Below are positions 16,929-24,724 of a stretch of 64,000 bases of DNA, piece by piece. The first letter of the stretch is position 1. Every line of letters begins with the position of its first letter. Both the position numbers and the translations under genes were made by a program. A model generated the notes under the pieces. That model did not search any database. It saw nothing but the letters and a program-made list of their open reading frames with translations, and was not told the origin of the DNA. The stretch comes from Atlantibacter subterraneus (GTDB taxonomy: Bacteria > Pseudomonadota > Gammaproteobacteria > Enterobacterales > Enterobacteriaceae), in assembly GCF_027853245.1 (NCBI RefSeq), contig NZ_JAPTZM010000006.1. One strand, written 5' to 3'.

Positions 16929-17432
16929 ATGAGTACCGCTAAATTGGTTAAAACAAAAACTTCTAATCTGCTATATACCCGCAACGATGTGGCAGATAGC
17001 GACAAGAAAGCGACTATTGAGTTGCTGAACCGCCAGTTAGTCCAGTTCATCGACCTGTCTCTGATCACCAAACAGGCTCACTGGAACATGCGCGGCGCAA
17101 ACTTTATCGGCGTTCATGAAATGCTTGATGGCTTCCGCACAGCGCTTACCGATCACCTCGATACCATTGCAGAACGTGCCGTACAGCTCGGCGGCGTTGC
17201 ACTGGGCACTACCCAGGTTATCAACAGCAAAACGGCGCTGAAAAGCTATCCGCTGGACATCCACAGCGTTCAGGATCACCTGAAAGAACTGGCCGATCGT
17301 TACGCCGTAGTAGCGAACGATGTGCGTAAAGCCATCGAAGAAGCGAAAGATGAAGATACCGCAGATATCTTCACTGCCGCCTCGCGCGACCTGGACAAAT
17401 TCCTGTGGTTCATTGAATCAAACATCGAATAA
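16929..17432 (+). CDS. dps: DNA-protecting ferritin-like protein Dps
   Basis: Dodecameric stationary-phase protein that binds DNA and oxidises iron with hydrogen peroxide. The lysine-rich N-terminal tail (MSTAKLVKTKTSNLLYTR) gives DNA binding. The inter-subunit ferroxidase ligands are in HWNMRGANFIGVHEMLDGFRTALTDHLDTIAER, with His and Asp/Glu residues placed as in the family. 167 residues, exactly the E. coli length. Monocistronic, between a sigma-S-like promoter and a hairpin terminator. Confidence 0.98.
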   Translation: MSTAKLVKTKTSNLLYTRNDVADSDKKATIELLNRQLVQFIDLSLITKQAHWNMRGANFIGVHEMLDGFRTALTDHLDTIAERAVQLGGVALGTTQVINSKTALKSYPLDIHSVQDHLKELADRYAVVANDVRKAIEEAKDEDTADIFTAASRDLDKFLWFIESNIE

Positions 17433-17454
17433 GTCAGACGTTTTTCTTATTCCA

Positions 17455-17478
17455 CCCCCTCCCTCATGAGGGGGTTTT
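17455..17478 (+). terminator. dps terminator
   Basis: CCCCCT and AGGGGG pair around CCCTCATG (the alternative CCCTCATGAGGG palindrome is nested), followed by four T. It ends dps 23 bases after the stop. Confidence 0.8.
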
Positions 17479-17623
17479 GCACCGTTTTGGCGCATCCCCT
17501 TTCCTTCCGCTCCCGCGAAACGTTATTTTTTTGTAATAATCACCTCACACAATCGTTAATGAAAGATTGTTTTCTGGCCTGTTTGACCGCTTAATAGGGC
17601 TTCTCAACCTTTCATCCTGCGGA

Positions 17624-17653
17624 TGCACCAAATTGGAGCACCAAAATGGTGCG
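17624..17653 (+). promoter_or_regulatory. Two overlapping NtrC (NRI) sites upstream of glnH
   Basis: TGCACC-AAATT-GGAGCA (17624-17640) and GCACC-AAAAT-GGTGC (17638-17652) are both dyads of the NtrC type TGCACY-N5-GGTGCA. Their centres lie about 121 and 108 bases upstream of the expected sigma-54 start, matching the known E. coli glnH arrangement at about -122 and -109. Confidence 0.88.
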
Positions 17654-17726
17654 TTGAGGGCGGTTTGCTCCGTAAGCCATGCAAGGCGTCTTTTTCAACT
17701 CCATTTAAATCAGCAGGTTGTAATGT

Positions 17727-17742
17727 TGGCACGAATTTTTCA
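17727..17742 (+). promoter_or_regulatory. glnHp2 sigma-54 promoter
   Basis: TGGCAC, five bases, then TTTCA gives the -24 GG and -12 C elements of an RpoN promoter, 54 bases upstream of glnH. With the NtrC dyads it shows nitrogen-limitation control of the glutamine transporter. Confidence 0.85.
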
Positions 17743-17795
17743 TACTAAGGCTGTCTCGCTGGGGATCGTCCCGTGGATTTAAAAAAGGAAAAGCT

Positions 17796-18542
17796 ATGAA
17801 GTCGATTTTGAAAGTGTCACTTGCTGCACTTACCCTGGCTTTCGCCGTCTCTTCTCAGGCTGCTGATAAAAAATTGGTCGTGGCGACCGATACCGCATTC
17901 GTTCCCTTTGAATTCAAGCAAGGCGATAAGTATGTGGGCTTTGACGTAGATCTGTGGGCTGCCGTTGCGAAAGAACTGAAGCTGGATTACGAACTGAAGC
18001 CGATGGATTTCAGCGGCATCATCCCGGCACTGCAAACCAAAAACGTCGACCTGGCGCTGGCGGGCATCACCATTACTGACGAGCGTAAAAAAGCGATCGA
18101 CTTCTCCGACGGCTACTACAAAAGCGGCCTGCTGGTGATGGTAAAAGCCAACAACAATGACGTGAAAAGCGTAAAAGATCTCGACGGTAAAGTGGTGGCC
18201 GTGAAGAGCGGTACCGGTTCTGTTGATTACGCGAAAGCGAACATCAAAACCAAAGACCTGCGCCAGTTCCCGAACATCGACAACGCGTACATGGAACTCG
18301 GCACCAACCGCGCTGACGCGGTGCTGCACGATACGCCGAACATTCTGTACTTCATCAAAACCGCGGGCAACGGCCAGTTCAAAGCGGTAGGTGAGTCCCT
18401 GGAAGCACAGCAGTACGGCATTGCATTCCCGAAAGGCAGCGACGAACTGCGTGATAAAGTGAACGGCGCGCTGAAAACGCTGCGCGACAACGGCACCTAT
18501 AACGAAATTTATAAAAAATGGTTCGGTACTGAACCAAAATAA
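17796..18542 (+). CDS. glnH: Glutamine-binding periplasmic protein GlnH
   Basis: High-affinity glutamine receptor of the GlnHPQ ABC importer. Signal peptide MKSILKVSLAALTLAFAVSSQA is followed by the type-II periplasmic binding fold (KKLVVATDTAFVPFEF, GFDVDLWAAVAKEL, DLALAGITITDERKK, GTGSVDYAKA). 248 residues, same as E. coli. First gene of glnHPQ, expressed from the sigma-54/NtrC promoter upstream and separated from glnP by two hairpins. Confidence 0.97.
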   Translation: MKSILKVSLAALTLAFAVSSQAADKKLVVATDTAFVPFEFKQGDKYVGFDVDLWAAVAKELKLDYELKPMDFSGIIPALQTKNVDLALAGITITDERKKAIDFSDGYYKSGLLVMVKANNNDVKSVKDLDGKVVAVKSGTGSVDYAKANIKTKDLRQFPNIDNAYMELGTNRADAVLHDTPNILYFIKTAGNGQFKAVGESLEAQQYGIAFPKGSDELRDKVNGALKTLRDNGTYNEIYKKWFGTEPK

Positions 18543-18563
18543 TAATACGCAGACTTAATAACA

Positions 18564-18609
18564 GCGCCGATGCGTCGGCGCGACTCTGAGGGGCGGCCAT
18601 TCGCCCCTC
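18564..18609 (+). other. Two tandem hairpins between glnH and glnP
   Basis: GCGCCGA-TGCG-TCGGCGC (18564-18581) and GAGGGGCG-GCCATT-CGCCCCTC (18588-18609) fill most of the 100-base gap. The second is followed by TCATTTTG, not a real T-run. Such hairpins after a binding-protein gene commonly protect the upstream mRNA or lower read-through, giving more GlnH than membrane components; this role is inferred. Confidence 0.7.
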
Positions 18610-18642
18610 TCATTTTGAACCACGGTACAACAGGATATCATC

Positions 18643-19302
18643 ATGCAGTTTGACTGGAGCGCCATCTGGCCCGCCATTCCCCTCCTGATTGAAGGCGCCA
18701 AAATGACCTTGTGGATTTCGATCCTCGGTCTGGTCGGCGGCCTGATTATCGGCCTGGTTGCAGGCTTCGCCCGCACGTACGGCGGCTGGATCGCCAACCA
18801 CATCGCCCTGGTGTTTATCGAAGTGATTCGTGGCACGCCGATTGTGGTGCAGGTGATGTTTATCTACTTCGCCCTGCCCATGGCGTTTACCGACCTGCGC
18901 ATCGACCCGTTCAGCGCGGCGGTGGTCACCATCATGATCAACTCCGGCGCATATATCGCCGAAATCACCCGCGGCGCGGTGTTGTCTATCCATAAAGGAT
19001 TCAAAGAAGCCGGCCTGGCGCTGGGACTGTCGCGTCGCGAAACCATTCGCCACGTGATTTTACCGCTGGCGCTGCGCCGTATGCTGCCGCCGCTGGGCAA
19101 CCAGTGGATTATCAGCATCAAAGATACTTCGCTGTTTATTGTTATCGGCGTCGCCGAATTAACCCGCCAGGGCCAGGAAATCATCGCCGGTAACTTCCGC
19201 GCGCTGGAAATCTGGAGCGCCGTTGCGGTGTTCTATCTGATCATCACCCTGGTGTTGAGTTTCGTACTGCGTCGTCTTGAAAGAAGGATGAAAATCCTGT
19301 GA
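18643..19302 (+). CDS. glnP: Glutamine ABC transporter permease GlnP
   Basis: Inner-membrane permease of the polar amino acid family; functions as a homodimer with GlnQ. 219 residues with about five membrane helices, and the cytoplasmic EAA coupling loop EAGLALGLSRRETIRHVILP near residues 125-145. It overlaps the GTG start of glnQ by four bases, so the two are translationally coupled. Confidence 0.97.
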   Translation: MQFDWSAIWPAIPLLIEGAKMTLWISILGLVGGLIIGLVAGFARTYGGWIANHIALVFIEVIRGTPIVVQVMFIYFALPMAFTDLRIDPFSAAVVTIMINSGAYIAEITRGAVLSIHKGFKEAGLALGLSRRETIRHVILPLALRRMLPPLGNQWIISIKDTSLFIVIGVAELTRQGQEIIAGNFRALEIWSAVAVFYLIITLVLSFVLRRLERRMKIL

Positions 19303-20021
19303 TTGAATTTAAAAACGTTTCCAAGCACTTTGGCGCGACCCAGGTGCTGCACAATATCGATTTGAACATTACCCAGGGTGAAGTGGTGGTGATTATCGGG
19401 CCGTCCGGCTCCGGTAAATCCACCCTGCTGCGCTGCATTAACAAACTGGAAGAGATCACCAGCGGTGATTTGATTGTCGACGGTCTGAAAGTCAACGACC
19501 CGAAAGTTGATGAGCGCCTGATCCGTCAGGAAGCGGGCATGGTGTTCCAGCAGTTTTATCTGTTTCCGCACCTCACTGCCCTTGAGAACGTGATGTTCGG
19601 CCCGCTGCGGGTGCGCGGCGCGTCGAAAGCGGAAGCGGAAAAACTGGCCCAGTCGCTGCTGGCGAAAGTGGGGCTGGCGGAACGCGCCCACCACTATCCT
19701 TCCGAACTGTCCGGCGGCCAGCAGCAGCGCGTGGCAATTGCCCGCGCGCTGGCGGTCAAGCCGAAAATGATGCTGTTCGATGAGCCGACCTCGGCACTCG
19801 ACCCGGAGCTGCGCCACGAAGTCTTAAAAGTGATGCAGGATCTGGCGGAAGAAGGCATGACGATGGTGATCGTGACCCACGAAATCGGCTTCGCCGAAAA
19901 AGTGGCATCCCGACTGATCTTTATCGACAAAGGCCGGATCGCCGAAGACGGCAATCCGCAAACGCTGATCGAGAACCCACCCAGTCAGCGCTTGCAGGAA
20001 TTTTTGCAGCACGTCTCCTGA
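19299..20021 (+). CDS. glnQ: Glutamine ABC transporter ATPase GlnQ
   Basis: ATP-hydrolysing subunit of the glutamine importer. Walker A GPSGSGKST (near 34), Q-loop FQQFYLFPH, signature LSGGQQQRVAIARAL, Walker B MMLFDEPTSALDPE and the switch histidine in VIVTHE are all intact. The start is GTG in a GTGA overlap with glnP; 240 residues, as in E. coli. A strong terminator follows six bases after the stop. Confidence 0.97.
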   Translation: MIEFKNVSKHFGATQVLHNIDLNITQGEVVVIIGPSGSGKSTLLRCINKLEEITSGDLIVDGLKVNDPKVDERLIRQEAGMVFQQFYLFPHLTALENVMFGPLRVRGASKAEAEKLAQSLLAKVGLAERAHHYPSELSGGQQQRVAIARALAVKPKMMLFDEPTSALDPELRHEVLKVMQDLAEEGMTMVIVTHEIGFAEKVASRLIFIDKGRIAEDGNPQTLIENPPSQRLQEFLQHVS

Positions 20022-20026
20022 TACTA

Positions 20027-20051
20027 ACCCCCTCATACGAGGGGGTTTTTT
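20027..20051 (+). terminator. glnHPQ terminator
   Basis: ACCCCCTC / GAGGGGGT stem with loop ATAC, followed by six T. Confidence 0.93.
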
Positions 20052-20143
20052 ATTACCCCCGGATTAATCCCCATTTCCCGCCAGGCCCACTCCGGACACT
20101 ATACTTAGGTTTTTTGTGTCACTTTCTCAATCCGGAGGAGCCT

Positions 20144-22405
20144 GTGTCGCGAATTCTTTTGCTGATGCTGATGTTGGTGTGCGCCCCATTACAGGCCGTT
20201 TCGCTGCCCGCCGCTGCGGTGGGTGCGGCGGCAACCACGGAAAATAAAACCGACGCGCCACCTCCTGAACCCGACCTTGCCGAGAAAAAGGCCGCCTACG
20301 GCGCGTTGGCCGACGTGCTGGATAACGAGCAGTCGCGCGCCGAGCTTATCGACCAGCTGCGTCAGGTTGCCGCCACGCCACCGCCAGAGCCCGTGCCGAC
20401 GCTGACCCCGCCGCCGATTGAGGAAGAAGAAAAAACCGTTCTGGAAAACGTCACCGACATCACCCGCCATTACGGCGGCGAACTGGCGTCGCGTTTCGCT
20501 CAGCTGCATCGCAATATCACCGGCGCGCCGCATAAGGCTTTCAATCAGCAAACGTTTATTAACGCCTTTACCCACTTTATCGGGCTGGCGATGGCGGTAT
20601 TCGCGTTTTACTGGCTGGTACGGATGGCGGCGAGCCCGCTGTACCGCAAAATGGGCGAATGGGGGCGGCGCAGAAATCGCGACCGCAGCAGTTGGTTCCA
20701 TCTCCCGCTGATGATTATCGGTGCCTTTATTATCGACCTGGCGCTGCTGTCGCTGACGCTGTTCGTCGGGCAAATTCTTAGCGATATGATGAACGCCGGT
20801 AACCGCACTATCGCACGCCAGCAGGGCTTGTTTCTCAATGCCTTCGCGCTGATTGAATTCTTTAAGGCCATCCTGCGGCTGATTTTCTGCCCGCGCTTTC
20901 CCCAGCTGCGCCCTTTCAATATCAGCGATGAAAGCGCCCGCTACTGGAACTTGCGCCTCAGTGCCCTGAGCAGCCTGATTGGCTACGGCTTACTGGTCGC
21001 GGTGCCGATTATCTCGAATCAGATCAACGTCCAGGCGGGGGCGCTGGCCAACGTGGCGATCATGCTGACCATTACCGTCTGGGCGCTGGCGCTAATTTTC
21101 AAAAATAAGCGTCGGATCCAGGAGGATTTAATTCATCTTGCCGACCGCTCGCTGGCGTTTTTTAGCCTGTTTATCCGCGCCTTCGCGCTGGTATGGCACT
21201 GGATCGCCAGCGCCTACTTTATTGTGCTGATGTTTTTCTCTCTGTTCGATCCGGGTAATAGCCTGAAGTTTATGATGGGCGCGACGCTAAAAAGCCTGGC
21301 GATCATCAGCGTGGCGGCGTTTATTTCCGGGATGCTGTCGCGCTGGATTGCCAAACGCATCACCCTGTCGCCTGAGGTGCAGCGCAATTATCCGGAGCTG
21401 CAAAAACGCATCAACGGCTGGCTTTCCGCTTCACTGAAGCTGGCGCGGATCCTGACGGTGGTAGTAGCGATGCTGTTGCTGCTCAACGCCTGGGGGCTGT
21501 TTGACATGTGGCAATGGCTCACCCAGGGGGCTGGCGAGAAAACCGTGGATATTCTGATCCGCATTTTGCTGATCCTGTTCTTCTCCGCCGTTGGCTGGAC
21601 CATTCTGGCCAGCCTGATTGAAAACCGCCTGTCGTCGGATATTCATGGCCGCCCGATGCCCAGCGCCCGTACCCGCACGCTGCTGACGCTGTTCCGTAAC
21701 GCCCTGGCGGTGGTGATCAGCACCATCACTATTATGATTGTGCTGTCGGAAATCGGCGTGAACATCGCCCCGCTTCTGGCGGGCGCGGGCGCGCTGGGGC
21801 TGGCGGTGTCATTCGGTTCGCAAACGCTGGTGAAGGATATTATCACCGGCATCTTCATCCAGTTTGAGAACGGGATGAATACCGGCGATTTGGTCACCAT
21901 CGGGCCGATTACCGGCACCGTGGAGCGGATGTCGATTCGCTCGGTGGGCGTTCGCCAGGATACCGGCGCGTACCATATTATCCCGTGGTCATCGATCACC
22001 ACCTTCGCTAACTTTGTGCGGGGGATTGGCTCGTTTGTCGCAAACTATGATGTCGATCGTGGCGAGGATGCTGAAAAGGCTAACCGCGCTCTGCGCGATG
22101 CGGTGGATGAGGTGCTGCAAAACGACGATATCCGTCCGCTGGTGATAGGTCAGCCGTCGTTTGCCGGGATTGTCGGCCTGACTAATACTGCATTTACTAT
22201 CCGCGTCACCTTCACCACCCAGCCGCTGAAGCAGTGGACGGTGCGGTTTGCGCTCGACAGTATGGTGAAAAAGCACTTTGATAAAGCAGGTATCCGGCCG
22301 CCGGTGCAAACCGTCCAGGTGATGCAACCGGGGCCGGACGCGGCGGCGATTAACAGCGAGGCGGCGGCAGGCAGCGCATTGCCGCCTGCAAATCCTACGG
22401 TTTAA
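20144..22405 (+). CDS. ybiO: MscS-family mechanosensitive channel YbiO
   Basis: Large MscS-type channel of the inner membrane that helps release solutes on osmotic downshock. Signal peptide (SRILLLMLMLVCAPLQAV), a periplasmic region rich in Pro/Glu (residues about 25-150), many membrane helices, and the C-terminal MscS core with the pore helix text NIAPLLAGAGALGLAVSFGSQTLVKDIITG and the beta domain TGDLVTIGPITGTVE. I chose the GTG at 20144 because GGAGGAG lies just upstream and the signal peptide begins there. 753 residues against about 741 in E. coli; the C-terminal tail is longer. Its stop touches the rlmF stop on the other strand. Confidence 0.94.
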   Translation: MSRILLLMLMLVCAPLQAVSLPAAAVGAAATTENKTDAPPPEPDLAEKKAAYGALADVLDNEQSRAELIDQLRQVAATPPPEPVPTLTPPPIEEEEKTVLENVTDITRHYGGELASRFAQLHRNITGAPHKAFNQQTFINAFTHFIGLAMAVFAFYWLVRMAASPLYRKMGEWGRRRNRDRSSWFHLPLMIIGAFIIDLALLSLTLFVGQILSDMMNAGNRTIARQQGLFLNAFALIEFFKAILRLIFCPRFPQLRPFNISDESARYWNLRLSALSSLIGYGLLVAVPIISNQINVQAGALANVAIMLTITVWALALIFKNKRRIQEDLIHLADRSLAFFSLFIRAFALVWHWIASAYFIVLMFFSLFDPGNSLKFMMGATLKSLAIISVAAFISGMLSRWIAKRITLSPEVQRNYPELQKRINGWLSASLKLARILTVVVAMLLLLNAWGLFDMWQWLTQGAGEKTVDILIRILLILFFSAVGWTILASLIENRLSSDIHGRPMPSARTRTLLTLFRNALAVVISTITIMIVLSEIGVNIAPLLAGAGALGLAVSFGSQTLVKDIITGIFIQFENGMNTGDLVTIGPITGTVERMSIRSVGVRQDTGAYHIIPWSSITTFANFVRGIGSFVANYDVDRGEDAEKANRALRDAVDEVLQNDDIRPLVIGQPSFAGIVGLTNTAFTIRVTFTTQPLKQWTVRFALDSMVKKHFDKAGIRPPVQTVQVMQPGPDAAAINSEAAAGSALPPANPTV

Positions 22406-23335
22406 TCAGCGAGCAGCGGACGATGCCCGGCGGGAACGTTGGGCATCGTTGTGGAAAGTCCAGGCGATAAAGCGGCTCTGCTTCTGGCCCTGCGCCATTT
22501 CTACCTTCACCACTTTTTCGACGCCCGTCTGTTGCAGAACGCGATACAGCCCCGGCAGATTGTCCCCTTTCGAGACCAGGGTGGTAAACCACATCACCTG
22601 ACGGGCAAAGGCTTTGCTTTCCTCAATCAGCGTGGTGATAAACGCCACTTCCCCGCCTTCGCACCACAGCTCCTGCTGCTGCCCGCCAAAGTTAAGCTGC
22701 GCGTTGTCATTCAATCCCAGGTTGCGGCGTTTGCGCTCGCTGCTGGCTGCGGCGGTGGCCTGCGAATCATGGAACGGCGGATTGCAGATTGTGGCGTCGT
22801 AAAACTCATTTTTATGGATGATGCCGTTGAGGATCGCCCCGGGCGTTTTCTGGCGGCGCAGGCGAATCGCTTTATTGAGCCCCGGATTGGCAAGAATAAT
22901 CGCATTGGCGCTTTTTAACGCCTCGTCATTCACTTCACTGCCGGTAAAACGCCAGCCGTATTCATGGTGACCAATCAGCGGATAGATACAGTTTGCGCCG
23001 ACGCCGATATCCAGCACCGTGGCGTTACGCGGGATTTCGCCATCATTACTTTGCGCCAGCAGATCCGCCAGGTGATGGATATAATCGGCACGTCCCGGCA
23101 CCGGTGGGCACAGAAAGCCGTCGGGGATATCCCAATTTTTAACCTGGTAATGGTGGGTCAGCAGCGCCCGGTTAAGGGCTTTTACCGCCAGCGGATCGGC
23201 AAAATCGATTGTCGGCTCCCCGGCAGGCGAGCGGCGCACAAAGGCCGTCAGCTCAGGGTTGGCCTGTTGCAGAGCGGTAAAGTCATAGCGGTTTTGGTGG
23301 CGGTTGCGCGGATGCAGGCCGGGTTTGGTAGTCAT
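22406..23335 (-). CDS. rlmF: 23S rRNA m6A1618 methyltransferase RlmF
   Basis: SAM-dependent enzyme that methylates N6 of adenine 1618 in 23S rRNA. The SAM-binding motif DIGVGANCIYPLIG is near residue 110 and the amino-methyltransferase active site NPPF is in ATICNPPFHDS. 309 residues (E. coli 308). Its TGA begins at the base after the ybiO stop, so the two convergent genes abut with no spacer and no terminator between. Confidence 0.95.
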   Translation of the reverse strand: MTTKPGLHPRNRHQNRYDFTALQQANPELTAFVRRSPAGEPTIDFADPLAVKALNRALLTHHYQVKNWDIPDGFLCPPVPGRADYIHHLADLLAQSNDGEIPRNATVLDIGVGANCIYPLIGHHEYGWRFTGSEVNDEALKSANAIILANPGLNKAIRLRRQKTPGAILNGIIHKNEFYDATICNPPFHDSQATAAASSERKRRNLGLNDNAQLNFGGQQQELWCEGGEVAFITTLIEESKAFARQVMWFTTLVSKGDNLPGLYRVLQQTGVEKVVKVEMAQGQKQSRFIAWTFHNDAQRSRRASSAAR

Positions 23336-23713
23336 CGATTTTCTCCCTGGTGGGCGCGTACAATACCCGCTCGCTGAGGCAGGGTAAATATCGCCACGCT
23401 ATTTTCCTGCTCAGGCTGGTGAAAATTACAGAACCGAGGCACGACCGCCACCTCAATGTTCAGAAAATGCAAAGTTCGCCAGCAAAAATTGCACATTTAC
23501 GGTGCGTTTCACCAGGTATGGCGAGATCACTGAAAATTAATCCATAAAATCAACTAATTATATTTCATCCTACTGTCATGCTTCGTCAAGATATGTTGTT
23601 CAAAAAATAAGCACAAGACCGTCAATTTTTTGCGTTGTGTCACATAATTAGCCTCCTACACTTAAAAAGCTGAATCATCAAATCAGCGCTGTGACACTCC
23701 AGAGGATGTAATT
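23336..23713. promoter_or_regulatory. Divergent rlmF / mcbA regulatory region
   Basis: 378 bases, strongly AT-rich toward mcbA. It must hold both promoters; I see no dependable -35/-10 pair or operator dyad. In E. coli mcbA is repressed by McbR, whose site I cannot place here. Confidence 0.4.
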
Positions 23714-23974
23714 ATGAAAAAATTGCTCGCGTTATCTACCGCCCTTGCCCTTTCTTCTTTCGCCTTTGTGACGCACGCTGCGCCTGTCATGCTGGACAGT
23801 AGCTCAAACCAACTCCGTCCCGCCGGTACCGTTTCGGCAAGCGGCGCGCGCGACCTCAGCGATCTGGAAGATAAACTGGCTGAAAAAGCGCGTGAAGAGG
23901 GAGCGAAAGGGTACATCGTTAATTCCGCCAGCGGTGATAACACCATGTTTGGCACCGCCACCATTTACAAATAA
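23714..23974 (+). CDS. mcbA: Periplasmic DUF1471 protein McbA (YbiM)
   Basis: 86-residue secreted protein of the YhcN/BhsA/McbA (DUF1471) stress family, tied in E. coli to biofilm, colanic acid overproduction and mucoidy. Signal peptide MKKLLALSTALALSSFAFVTHA; the domain carries LRPAGTVSASGARDLSDLEDKLAEKAREEGAKGY and the typical end FGTATIYK. The match to E. coli McbA is close, including the LRPAGTVSA block. Next to the paralog ybiJ. Confidence 0.93.
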   Translation: MKKLLALSTALALSSFAFVTHAAPVMLDSSSNQLRPAGTVSASGARDLSDLEDKLAEKAREEGAKGYIVNSASGDNTMFGTATIYK

Positions 23975-24029
23975 CCGTCACTCAGCCCGCTTCGTCGGCT
24001 GTTTTCTCCTCCCCATGACGTTCAGTCAG

Positions 24030-24064
24030 CCCTGAAATCTACACCCGCACTGTAGATTTCAGGG
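24030..24064. repeat. Perfect 14-bp inverted repeat after mcbA
   Basis: CCCTGAAATCTACA and TGTAGATTTCAGGG enclose the loop CCCGCAC. No T-run follows, so it is not itself a terminator; it could be an mRNA 3' stabiliser or a binding site. Confidence 0.85.
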
Positions 24065-24079
24065 TAAACCCTCTTCAGA

Positions 24080-24107
24080 AGCCCGAGCGACGCAGCGGGC
24101 TTTTTTT
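24080..24107 (+). terminator. mcbA terminator
   Basis: AGCCCG / CGGGCT stem with a ten-base loop followed by seven T, about 110 bases after the mcbA stop and just beyond the 14-bp inverted repeat. Confidence 0.8.
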
Positions 24108-24378
24108 ATACAGCTGCGCAAGCGATTGCTATTCAGCGCATCAATATTTGAAATCATGTTGGCAATAAATGCGCTCTTGAGGCATCAGGGTGTTGCTGGC
24201 GGATAAAATGACAGATTCCTGAATTATATATTATATAAATCAGCCAATTAGAGGATGTTCAAATTTTTAGAACGACGCCGTCAATATGTTTAGATTTTCT
24301 CTCTCGTAAAAAACCGTGATACTTATCACATCGACGGAATAACGTCACATTTACAGAATAACCTACGAGGAATACCTG

Positions 24379-24639
24379 ATGAAAACCACTAAATATGCTG
24401 CCGCCGCTCTGATTCTTTCAACTTTATCTTTCGGCGCTTTTGCTGCGCAGTCCATCAACCCGGCTGATACCAGCGGTTTAGACAAAATCGGTGTAGTGTC
24501 CGCTGACGGCGCAACCACGCTGGATGGTCTGGAAGCGAAACTGGCCGCTAAAGCAGAAGCCGCTGGCGCAACCAGCTACGCAATCACCTCTGCGAACACC
24601 AACAACAAAATCAGCGGTACTGCGACCCTCTACAAATAA
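24379..24639 (+). CDS. ybiJ: Periplasmic DUF1471 protein YbiJ
   Basis: 86-residue paralog of McbA with signal peptide MKTTKYAAAALILSTLSFGAFA and the family core KIGVVSADGATTLDGLEAKLAAKAEAAGATSY ending ISGTATLYK. The match to E. coli YbiJ is clear (STLSFG, NKIGVVSADGA). Function unknown; DUF1471 proteins are small stress-induced periplasmic proteins. A ribosome-binding ACGAGGAA precedes the ATG. Confidence 0.92.
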   Translation: MKTTKYAAAALILSTLSFGAFAAQSINPADTSGLDKIGVVSADGATTLDGLEAKLAAKAEAAGATSYAITSANTNNKISGTATLYK

Positions 24640-24693
24640 TTACGCTTTGCCAACGAGTTACCCTCAACTTTGACTCTGCTGTTACCCTTGTTT

Positions 24694-24724
24694 GCCCGTC
24701 CGGCCCTGGACGGGCTTTTTTTTT
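24694..24724 (+). terminator. ybiJ terminator
   Basis: GCCCGTCC / GGACGGGC stem with six-base loop and a run of nine T. The T-run reaches into the stop codon of the convergent adeQ gene. Confidence 0.92.

Larger units (their letters stand above)
17433..17795. promoter_or_regulatory. dps-glnH intergenic region
   Basis: 363 bases holding the dps terminator (17455-17478), two overlapping NtrC sites (17624-17653) and the glnH sigma-54 promoter (17727-17742). The stretch between NtrC sites and promoter is where IHF should bend the DNA. No extra gene is seen. Confidence 0.85.
23975..24378. other. mcbA-ybiJ intergenic region
   Basis: 404 bases between two paralogs. It contains a perfect 14-bp inverted repeat (24030-24064), a hairpin with T-run (24080-24107), an AT-only stretch near 24223-24239 and the presumed ybiJ promoter. 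No remnant of fiu, ybiX or ybiI, which E. coli carries between its mcbA and ybiJ, is recognisable. Confidence 0.6.

Noticed and set aside
24216..24239. AT-only palindromic stretch before ybiJ
   Set aside because: Low-complexity DNA typical of promoter regions; the symmetry is expected by chance in A/T-only sequence.
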